The position numbers and the translations under genes were made by a program. Under the pieces are notes generated by a model that was given only the letters and a program-made list of their open reading frames with translations, was not told the DNA's origin and ran no database searches. 64,000 nucleotides of DNA, from positions 20,108,070 to 20,172,069 of the forward strand of contig NC_088314.1 in the NCBI RefSeq assembly GCF_910592395.1, written 5' to 3'. Positions 24,546 through 35,013 of this stretch are shown here, piece by piece (position 1 is the first letter of the stretch; every line of letters starts with the position of its first letter). Source of the stretch: Lineus longissimus (taxonomy: Eukaryota > Nemertea > Pilidiophora > Heteronemertea > Lineidae).

Positions 24546-25787
24546 TTAATGTCTCTTTTTGCTACTAATGCTAACCTTCGTAACCATGGCATCAGTCTTG
24601 TTCTGAGCACAACACATTCTATTGTAAGACTGAATAATACACAAAATTGGCACTATGATCCACCAGATATTCATAAATACAAAGTAAAACCAGAAATATA
24701 ATGGGTGCCAGAGTTCGCCGTGTTGGAAATCGTCCCTGCATTCGGTCATGAAGTAGAGGACATCGCCATAGAGCTGCATCATGGAGACAATTAGCTGGAA
24801 GACATAGCGGTCGGGGCGATTCTTGATGAAAGCGAGTGCGGTGAGAAGACACAGCGGGCCGTCGACGAATGCTGTGATTGTTTCCATGGAGACTGTGAAG
24901 TTGTCAGAACTGAAACAGATGAAAGTGTAAATTATTTGCTGAAGACATTTATCTGATAACCCCACACATTTGAGCTCTAATCTGAATATCATGAGTTTAA
25001 GATTGTGCCTGGTCTTCTGTACCTCATGTCCCCCTTCACCAAACATGTCTTTTCAAGGAACCCACACGGACAGCCTACTCTTCCATGTCTTCCAGCATCT
25101 CTCACTGAGGAGAGCACTCTTAATTCGTCAATTGATAGTATCGTTTCTTACCTGATATAGCGACTGTCACTTTTCCCATATTCTTTCCCTGAAAATGAAT
25201 AAAAAACAGCAATGTAAGTCTATTATTTGCCTCTCACGGAAGGTGGAGTAACATGGTTGTGGCGTGTCTGCCTCCAATAATCTATGAACTGAAAGTGTCA
25301 CCACCAGACGTCTTGAGACCCTCAAGCCTTGGATCCACTCCGCCGGACTCTGTTACACCAACGAAGGGACGTAACCAAACGAGTACCTCTGATGATCATA
25401 TGGACTCATCTACATGCTCCTCCCCTTGCATCTGACTAGGAAAACAATAAATTCATCAGGATGGGGTGATCTTTGACACTTACACAACTGAGCCAGGAAC
25501 GTCTGACTGCCAGCAAGGGTTCGGTGGTTCAGGCTGAAATACCCTTCAATGACGATGTGGATCAAAACACAGGAGACAAACCAACACAACTTCAGCTTGT
25601 CCAAAAATGAGAACTTAGGACGTTTGATCCCACTGACATACCACCACGTAGCCGTCATAGTGACCACAACCACCACCCCAAAGATGGCAAGTATTTCAAG
25701 GACATCTTTAGTGTTCTCCTCGTAATGGGGAAGGTCCAAATCGATGGGAAAATACGGATGTTGACGGCTTAAATTTGGAGTTTCCAT
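24546..25787 (-). CDS. EBP: Emopamil-binding protein, 3-beta-hydroxysteroid Delta8-Delta7 isomerase
   Basis: Three exons, 25787-25484, 25188-25152 and 24909-24546, give 234 aa (human 230). The start is METPNLSRQHPYFP. An upstream in-frame ATG at 25889 exists, but its extension does not resemble the family. Conserved family blocks are LCWFVSCVLIHIVIEGYF (TM2, with the His and Glu of the active cavity), FTVSMETITAF with the catalytic METIT, QLIVSMMQLYGDVLYFMTE, and HPLYFWFYFVFMN near the last TM helix. The tail is SSKKRH, consistent with ER retention. In vertebrates the enzyme shifts the sterol C8 double bond to C7 in cholesterol synthesis in the ER membrane and binds many amphiphilic drugs. 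Some invertebrates have incomplete sterol synthesis, so its substrate here is not certain. It is divergent to BAP1. Confidence 0.95.
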
Positions 25788-26196
25788 GGCTTTTTCAGAG
25801 GACACCAGCTTGAGGGCTTGCAGACAGCTTTGCCTCGAATGAGAATTTCTGACCAATCGGGAGCTGATTGCAATTAGCCCAGGGAGCATAACCTTATGTA
25901 ATTGAGTGGACTTTGAACTTATTCATTTTTAAAGACAGTGGTAACTGTAAAAACACTATTTTTGTAAGGAACCTCTAGCCATATTTGCTTTCAAATGAAT
26001 ATGAATTTAGTTGATTAAAATAGTTCATACTTGGATTATTTTGGTAATTCATTAATAAGTAACAATAATTTATGCTCCCGTGACCCGAAGTTCACCGAAG
26101 CTGTACGGAAATGTCCGAGACAAAGTAAACATCCAAGACGTTGTCTTTGTTTTCGGAAGTGTTTTAGTGTTTTTGAGAGCGGGTGACAATAAAACT
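25788..26196. promoter_or_regulatory. Presumed bidirectional EBP/BAP1 promoter
   Basis: Only 409 bp separate the two start codons. An ETS-type site CGGAAGTG lies at 26154-26161, 36 bp before the BAP1 ATG. No TATA box is obvious. Head-to-head spacing implies a shared promoter; this is inference. Confidence 0.5.
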
Positions 26197-29100
26197 ATGA
26201 ACAAAGGATGGCTGGAGCTGGAAAGTGATCCAGGTATAAAGTACAGTTAGTTTTCATCGACCGAGCCTGGCCTTTTTGTGCAGTATCCTCTGGTTTTATC
26301 AGGCGATTTCCTCAAAATTTTGCAAATCCAAGATGTCTGCGCCCATGATTTTCCTATCCTTGCTGTACATTGGTGTACATTATGTACTGTGGAATCTATT
26401 TTTCAAATAAATCCATTTATTTTTCGGCGATTATGTTCATTGTAAGTGTCCTCTTTGGTTCAGAAAGTTCACAGGCAACTAGATGACCATGACATAGGCT
26501 TAAAGTCAATTATTTATCAAAAATCATGACTGAGAATCGTCATTTTTGAAGAAGTTTGTTTGGGCGCTGACCAGTCGTGCATTTCACCTGGAACAAAGGG
26601 TCACACTGGCTTATAGTCACACTAGCATGTCACGAAGACCCCGGAGTGTTAATAAAATTGACTTTTGTGGCGAATTTGGGATGTCTCACATAAACTTCTT
26701 AAGTGTCAAGCATCTGATTACTGTAGTGTTGGACCTTGGAGTAATTATCTTGACAATTACTCCAAGGTTGGACCATAGATACACGAGTCCAGGTATTGTC
26801 GCCATTTGACAATTGTTTCGCCATCGTTTTATTTTCAGGCCTGTTCACTCTCCTTCTTGAGGACATTGGTGAGTTTTGCAACACCGTTGAATCACAATAT
26901 CTACCATGGATTAATTCTATGTGTCATTCAGTCCAGCTCTTCTTGTCCCCCTTGACAACCAGATTTTTGTCGATGGATGAGTTAGTTTATAAAAGGGGTT
27001 AACCTGAGGTAGAAATTCAATAATGAGATAACAAGTTGTGCAAGGCAAGGTCAGCTGTCTGATGTTAAAGTACAAACTGGCAGTGTTCGAGTGCTAAGTT
27101 GTTATCCTTATAGATATGCCTCAACTAACTGGACAAGGAACAAAGAATTGCTCTGAAACAATTTTCTTGCTAATCTACACTGCTTTGTCGACAAGACAAT
27201 ACTACTTGTTATCTTTTTTCTCAGGTGTGCGTGGCGTGCAAGTTGAGGAAATCTATGATCTCCAAAAAGCGTTGGAAGGGTAAGATTACTTGTCTTGCTA
27301 TGAATGGCATACTAGTACAAGCCTGAGCTGTGATCAGTTACTTTGAATCTATATGTAATACTAATATCAAGAGTAAGGGCACAGTAGTTGATAATATTGT
27401 CAGTGTTGGTATCATCTGTGCAAATCAAGTCTGATTCCAACAATAGTATCTTCACTAATTGTCAGTTGAGCAAAAATTGCAAGTTGTGATTAAATTGGAA
27501 GTAATACTGCAAAGTATTTTTGGCTGACATGTACAGTATTTCATAGGCAGTATTGACAGAACTTGAAGAATAAAATCAACCTACCTTTTACCCCCATTTC
27601 CCATCACAGACTCTTCTAGTTAGTGCATTAGACAATATTAGAAGAGTCCATTCCAGAAACTGGGGGTGTAAAGGTTAATGTCAATTTTTTGTCTAATCAT
27701 CTTCCCTACATTTGTATTGTCTAGGCCTGTGTACGGCTTTATCTTCCTGTTCAAATGGATCGAGGAGAGACGAGCTCGAAGGAAGATCATTCAGGAACAG
27801 GAGTCATTCGTCATGGACGATCAGATTGTCACCAATATGTTCTTTGCAAAACAGGTAAATATCATGTTGGCGAATTTACAATAAACTTTTTTTGAAAAAA
27901 TTGGCTAAATTTTCATTACATCATTGTTGTTTCGCAGAGAAATTTTATGATAATGATGTTTTTCAGGAAAATCCCTGTAAAGCTCGTTTAGTAAGTCAGG
28001 TAATACTGCTTTGTGGCTGCCTTGAGGACATGTGCCATGACACAGTATAAAAACCTGATATAACTTAAAACCCTCTATCTGATTCCAGGTCATACCAAAT
28101 TCCTGTGCGACCCATGCTCTCCTCAGTGTCATGCTGAACTGTAATACCCTACCTCTCGGAGACACGCTCACTAAACTGAAAGACTTCTGCAAGGACATGG
28201 GACCGGAGGTTTGTGTTACAACACTTGTCTTCCATTTCTGAAATTTGGAATTTCTGTCATTCGATTGAAAATGATAGGGATGAATGGCTTGCCTTCCAAA
28301 ACTTCTTTCCACATCGAGACCATGAGGATCTATTTGACATTGTGCCCCTTCTTCACGCTTTCAAATAAACTTTTTGATCTTTTTCAGGAAAAGGGCCATG
28401 CTATAGGAAATATGCCTGATCTGGCTAAGGCACACAACAGCCACGCCAGGTGGGTACATCTTATCTTTTGTGTAGGAAGAGATATTGCAAATGAAAATGT
28501 ATGATTCTATACTTGAAATCTGGTTTCAGGATGTCCTCTTGAAAACTTCCAATGAAGGACTTCTGATTACATCGACATCAATTGCCTAGCTGGCCTGATA
28601 AGTGTCTGTATTGGGAATTAGGAAATAACCATGCAACACTCTCAACTTAATATTTCAGATCTGAGCAAAGATTTATCCCGGAGAAAGAGAAACAACAGGG
28701 GATATCAACCACGAAAACAGCAGAGGCATTTCATTTTGTGAGTTACGTACCGATCAATGGGCGTCTGTTTGAGCTGGATGGATTGAAGCCATATCCTATC
28801 GACCATGGTGAGTTCTGGTCTCAAGTTTCACAAAAGTTCTGCAGTTTTCACTCAATCCAAAATGAGAAACAGTCTTCATTACTGTCTAACCAGTTCCATG
28901 ATCTTTTTAGTTGACCAAATTTGACTTTTCATGTTTTTTCAATGCGAATCACTCCAGGCCTGATAACTGACTGAATACACCCATTACCACCATACCAGGT
29001 CTGTGTTCACTTTAATTTGATATGAATGGATACATATTTCAGGACCTTGGGGTGAAAATGAGGAATGGACGGAACGGTTTCGGCAAGTCATTTCAGATCG

Positions 29101-32100
29101 ACTTGGAATGGCAACAGGAGGGTAAGGGACCTCTCTTTTTTTACCATCTTTGTCATTGTAATTCAATCGAAATTCATTGTTGTGGCTACTATCTATTACG
29201 GTAATGATTCACTTAGCTTTTGAGTCCTTGACCTCACATTTTACTGTTCTTGACAGGGAGCCTTATCATGACATCCGCTTCAACCTGATGGCGGTAGTCC
29301 CCTGCAGACGTCAACAGCTCGAACACAAACTAACCACCTTGAAAACAAACAGACAGATTGTACTGGAAGCTCTTCAGCAGGTGAGAATTTGACCTTGAAA
29401 GATTTGACCTTGACCTGTGAATATGACCTTGACACTGAATGGGGATGGTAGTGGTTTCATGCTTTGCATGCACCATCAGCATATAATTGCATGGTGTTGT
29501 AATACAATGTACATTTTAGAACTTCAGTTCTTGATTGAACAATTTCAAAACCCTTTGTCAATGCTGTTGTCATCATCGGTGCTTGCAGCCAAGAGAATAT
29601 GGGTCATCTTACTATGACATCACCAGTTGATTATTTTCATACCATAATGCATTCTGTAACAGCATAATGCATGCTTAAATCACTTCATAAAGAGGTTCAA
29701 TTGGTGCACAGGACATTGTTGTCAGTACTGAGTACATTCAATTTCAAAGAATTGAGGGATTTTTTCATACTGGTGTTTGTATCATAATCAAACTCTTTAA
29801 CAAAGTTGTTATTTTTTTCCTCAGCTGCTGGATAAAAAGGTATAAAATCTTTCTATGTATGTGCATGCACGACCGGAGTAGGAATAGTTTAGATTTTGAG
29901 AGGAAATGTGTCCACCAGAAGCACATTTGTCTCTTGGAAATTCTTTATACTTGATTATTTTTGTCGCCAAGAAGTGGTGGAGGGGCAGAAGTGGATAAAG
30001 AAATTCCTAAAAGTATTTCCTATGTATACGGGGCCCACCCCCAGGAAAATGTTGGTCTCTGGATGCACTGAAATACAATTTCAGTCCATTCCCAACACTA
30101 AAAAGCATCAGTACACTTATAAAAACTGCTTTGAGTTGGGATTTCAGGTCAGTTCTGACTATAAGATACCACTGTGTCGGAAAGTATTAGACAGCCAACA
30201 AGGCACACTGGGAATTCATATACCCTTCCCCTGTATCCAGCCCTAATAGAGCACATTTTCCGGCTATATATATTCCTACTCCTGTTATGAAGATACTTCT
30301 CGCTAAACTCTTGGTGGATTTTAAAACCTTGTTGTCGTTGGCAAGTGTCTGTAGGCACTTCCACTTTCTATAACATCCTGCATGACGTGTGACAACTATT
30401 TTTTAATTCCTGTCAACTTTACACATTAGGTAGGGAAATTTCTTTTAATTGCTTTATATACCATATATACCTTTACATTCTATTGTTGGTATTTGGGCAC
30501 TGTTCACTAAAGCAGTTTTCCAGCACATGCATCGGTCTTGGTATTTTTTGAGTGTAGAACATCTAACTGTTGTGTGTGGATCTAGAAGACATTGACTTCG
30601 GTCAGGTGAATGTTTTTGGGGGTTGGCTTCTCATGCTTAAGTTCTGGAATCCATACACATAGATAGTGGTTTTCACTTTGTGTTATTGGTATTGATTTCT
30701 GTCTTCTTTTCACTTATGTTTCAACAATTCTATTTCTGTTTTACTTTCCTATCACACTCCAGTTGTCACAATTAATATTTTTGTTAGGGTCCTAACCAAT
30801 GTTGTTACATCTTCTAATCTGGAATGAATATGAAGTGCTCAGAGACAGTACTTGCACAGTCATTACAGAATAAACCGCTATAAGAACTTACACTTAATTC
30901 ATTCACGCTCGCATATCAGTGTTTACCCTGACTGTTTTGAACTCGTCGGGCCAATTTGTTTAAAACAACACCCTCTTAGGGTCACCATTAAAGAACCTAG
31001 CTTTTTTCGGAAAAAAATGGTTGTTCACAGATCGTTATGTTGTGCTAAGGCGCCGAATTTATCTGTTGCATCAATTACTAAGGAATTCTAACTGAATTCT
31101 GACAACTGGCTGCAATTCCTCTTCATAAAGAAATGTGATAACGCTGTAAATTCATAATCTTTTATCAAAATCTCAATTTTCAGATGGTGAAAGTTACCGA
31201 GCCAATCCCTGATGAAGAGAAAAAACTGAAAACTGAAATGGACGGGGATGGACAGACAGAACCATTGGCTGTGCGAGTGTCTCAACGACTCTTAGAACGG
31301 AGAAACTCGGGTGTTGTGATGGGGATGGGAAAGTTACCGGCATTTTTGGACGTACATGACTATGCTAAGAGTCCTATTCGCGGGAGTCAGGAGGACGATG
31401 ATATGGACGTCATTACGGTTGACACGGCCGGTGATGTACCTGATCCAAATGTCGATATGGGTGGAATTGGGGAGTCGTTAAACTTGATGCCGGTATTAGC
31501 AGACATTGATATCGCTCGTATCAAACGGAATGAATTACACAATGATGATTCTGTTAAAATATCAATTGCTGTTCGAGAGGATGGGAGTTTATCAATACCG
31601 ATAACGGTGGCGTCGACCGACGTCACAAAACCGCTATCAATACGGACTCAGTTTGGGAAAAAACAAGTGCAATTCACCGACGGTGGTGAAACGACTGACA
31701 CAGCATCAGAGGGTGGGACGCCTTGTTCCTCTGTGAACAGTAGTCCAAACTTTAAAGCACAGGCACGTCAAGCTCTAAGAGGTGCCGATGACACGCCAGT
31801 TAAAATTCCCACAATTCCTGAGGAGTTGCGCAATCATAAGGACGAGGTCGAATTAAAGGTGGAGCCGACCGAAAATATCAAAGTTGAGATCGATGAAGAA
31901 TTTGTTGCTCCGGAAGAGAAGCCATCGCCATTCTCAAAACACCAAGGATTTACACCAAAGGTTAGTAGGATAGTACACTCCTTATCTGGTGGCCATTGAT
32001 AATGTTAATGCAAATTATAATGTCTATGGCCAAGATAAAAGATATTTGATGAAATTCCTCCGATGAAAATCGATGAATAGTAGGCTATGTCATTAAAGGT

Positions 32101-33154
32101 TACTTGGTGTAACATGGACTGGTGTAGCAGCTCTAAATCTTCCCCTGGAAGTGTCCTTTCTGCCTCTGTGGTGACAACAGAAAGCCAACAAACGAGATGA
32201 AATCATCAGAAGCAGTCATGTCTCACAAGATGCATTCCATCTGATTGGGTGTCTGTAAGCTTGTCCTGTATAACGTTGGGTGATGTCATTTATATCATCA
32301 GCTGTTGTTGTTTTGATGTTCCCAAGGGCACTGAAAAGGGGCACGACTTACTGTGCAACTACTATGATTCATCAAAAGTTCACTTTCTCATTCATGTCTT
32401 GAAGACAATGTTATCACTCATCTTTGTTCTTGATTCTAGGATTTGTTAGATCTGCTGAAGAACGTTGAAAGTGAGATTAAAAGTAGTGAAGCAAAACTGC
32501 AAGATGAAGTGGAGAAACGAAAAAGATATAAGGTAGATGTTAAAACTTTCAGCACCATTGCTTCACCCCTTCTCTGACACCCCCTTTTAGGTACCCAATA
32601 AGTTTAGGTACTGAATAAGTTTTGTTCCATAGCTTCCCCAAGACCAGATGACCCAGAAATTCAATTGGAAATCTGTTTACAAAATGTCTGGACACCAACG
32701 TTGGAACGGGACTCTGTCTCTAGCCTCTTGCCTGTATCACTATATCCTGATAATCAAGATTTTATCACATTTACGACTAAAAGAAGATACAAATATGTAT
32801 GAAGGCGGAGTATATTGATAAGCACTGTTATCAAATGGGGGGGGGGGGGGTCTGAAACATAATTGTGCAAAGATAAGTTGATTGAACTACTTAAAGCTTG
32901 GTAAACGTCGACACAGAGAAGTATTAACTTTCGAACGTTTGTTTTTCCAGATCGATGATTGTCGACGGACGCACAACTATGATCAATTCATCTGTACGTT
33001 CTTATCCATGCTAGCGGAACAAGGACATCTTGCTGAATTAGTCGAGGACCAACTGATTATCAAACGACGACAGGGGGTTAACATTGGGAAGCTTCAAAAG
33101 TCTAAGAAAGCAAACAACAATCGGAAACGATCAAGGTCGAAAAAGAAGCGATGA
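26197..33154 (+). CDS. BAP1: BRCA1-associated protein 1, UCH-type deubiquitinase
   Basis: Exons: 26197-26233, 26839-26868, 27225-27279, 27725-27854, 28089-28208, 28388-28449, 28659-28807, 29043-29121, 29257-29380, [optional 29825-29839], 31184-31960, 32440-32532 and 32951-33154. All phases agree; the product is 619 aa (624 with the microexon; human 729). It starts [13 protein letters not shown]. The UCH domain has VPIN-type Gln box upstream, [11 protein letters not shown] with the catalytic Cys, AFHFVSYVP with the catalytic His, and LFELDGL with the Asp. The middle has [14 protein letters not shown], the HCF-1-binding region. The end has a ULD helix ([12 protein letters not shown]) with [19 protein letters not shown] for ASXL binding, and a very basic KR-rich nuclear/nucleosome-binding tail. 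With ASXL proteins it removes ubiquitin from histone H2A. AATAAA is at 33947-33952. Confidence 0.97.
26543..26625 (+). repeat. Dispersed repeat, copy 1 (BAP1 intron 1)
   Basis: It shares the TTTTTGAAGAAGTTTGTTTG...CGCTGACCAGT...TTTCACCTGGAACAAAG(G/T)GTCACA series with 53180-53275 (inverted) and, in its 3' half, with 38857-38935. Confidence 0.7.
26731..26771. repeat. Short palindrome in BAP1 intron 1
   Basis: ACCTTGGAGTAATTATCTTG is followed by ACAATTACTCCAAGGT, giving arms of about 15-17 bp across a loop of about 7 bp. Confidence 0.7.
29825..29839 (+). other. BAP1: Candidate 15-nt BAP1 microexon (LLDKK)
   Basis: CTGCTGGATAAAAAG is flanked by TTTTTTTCCTCAG and GTATAAAA. It lies between the exon ending LEALQQ and the exon starting MVKVTEP, both phase 0, and it is itself a multiple of three, so inclusion or skipping leaves the frame intact. 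Confidence 0.4.
32200..32395. repeat. Dispersed repeat copy in BAP1 intron (relative of 7815-8035)
   Basis: TCTCACAAGA, GTGATGTCATT, TCATCAGCTGTTG and ATCAAAAGTTCACTTTCT occur in the same order as in the OTUD5 intron copy. Confidence 0.6.
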
Positions 33155-35013
33155 AAATCGTATTTTGAGTATAACATTGGTGTTTTGTCTGTTGACTCTT
33201 CTTGTAAGTGATTGAAGTGTGTTTGGCTTAGACATGTTGGAACTTGTTATGGGGATGAGGTATCCTTACTCCACTCACTATACCTCTCAGGCTTGTCAGG
33301 GCTGTGCCTTCCAGTTAGGAGTGAGACCCAGCGGCAAATGTGACTGGAGGCCTGGTTTAATAGGGTTATATAACGGTTTACTGAGCAAGGACATTAGACT
33401 ATGTGTGGAGGCGGCCAGGGATGGGAGACTATGATTGTTGTTGATCTATTTCATCAATGGTGCTTATGTGTTCTGTGAATTTTGTAAGAAATAATGCAGT
33501 TGAATCGGTCACAAATGCAAGAGATGGATGAAGGTGGACGACAGATGGGAGCTAATGCCATGACATTACTCTGCGGAGAACCCAAACCGCTCCACCTGAG
33601 TGGTTTGGGTGAGACAACCAATACCTCCATTTCGTTATCAATTCCTTCACCCACATCACCTTCACAATCAGCCACCGAGGTCAAGTCACCATGGTGACAA
33701 AACATGGCGGTTTGCCTGGAATCAGCCTGTATGTATGTTGGCGATTGCACGGATCAAGCAGTCAGAAAATCGGGTGTTAGTTGAAAAATCAACTAGTTTG
33801 GCCGATTCCTGGATTTCAACTCTAATTTTATTGTGGAAGCATTGAAATGTGTTGTTAGTCTATATGTGCTATACTGAAAACATGGCTCTGCAAAGGATAG
33901 ATCTATCTTTGGTCAGTGTTTGATATGGCTTGTAAATTTCTATGAAAATAAAGTAATTCATGAAAAACTATAGTGTCTTTGATTTCCTCAGCATGACTGT
34001 AGAAGTAACCATCAACAATTAGACAAGACTGGTTTAACAAGTCTTCACCCCATATCACTGTCCTTTTGGACCACAGTGTGAAAATATACTGAGTCGATTT
34101 CTTCAAAGTTTTTTTCAAAAGATGGATGCTCATGACTGATGTCTAGACGTCAAAATAACTCCCAGATCTGACTCATGATATGACTGCAAGAGAAGATAGA
34201 CTTGCCCAGGATCACACTTTTGATGAACGACGAATGATGAAGAATGAAAGACAAGTGACCTGCCAAAGATCACACAGCAGATGACCAAACGATTCCTTCT
34301 TTGTAGATTTGACAACCCTTGAAAGTACTTTGTCGCTTGTACTTTTCCGGGGTACTTTCTCCACAGGGATTTGAGGCAAAAAGTGCTAATTACAAGAAAT
34401 TAAAAATTCCACACCTAGGCCTATATACATTGCCTCAAATCCCTGTGACTTTCTCAATCCTAACCAAAAAGTCCAAGGGAGCGAAACGACTTCGATTTGG
34501 AGCGAAACAACTGGGGGCGAAAAGGTCAGGGAGCGTAACAATGGCATTTGGATGTTTAGCAGATCACCAAAATTAAATCGGAGTCTTCTGCTAATCTCTC
34601 GATTCAAAGTCCACAAAATAAAATGTCGGGAACTTTGAGCCGACTTGGAGCTGTGGGGAGGTTTTCCTGTCCACCAGAGGTCATTTTGAGATCAATTATT
34701 GGAGGAAATAGGTTTATATGCAGTCGTAAACACAAAAAAAGAAACTGCAAAATTTTGACTTGATTTTGCTGTTCACCAATGATAAAATCGATATACATCA
34801 TGTACATCATGTACATCATGTACATAGAGAAATGTATAGGCCTACCTTACGTTCACCTACTATTCTAGTCCTAACGACTAACGTTGTTGTGCGATATTGT
34901 ATCGCCATGTCTTGAGAACATTGTGCGTGATATCGCCACTTTTAAATGGGTATTATAACATTATGACGTAAAACTAAGCCTAGCTATTAGTTTTTAAAAT
35001 TATTTAATGGGGA
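33155..35013. other. BAP1 3'UTR and intergenic sequence
   Basis: The BAP1 3'UTR probably runs to the AATAAA at 33947-33952. Beyond that I see no gene. An inverted repeat pairs CACAGGGATTTGAGGCAA (about 34363-34380) with TTGCCTCAAATCCCTGTG (about 34429-34446). A short (CATGTA/ACATCATGT) run lies near 34790-34823. Confidence 0.6.

Noticed and set aside
25788-25889. Upstream ATG extension of EBP
   Set aside because: The added 34 residues do not resemble EBP N-termini and would lie in the 5'UTR.
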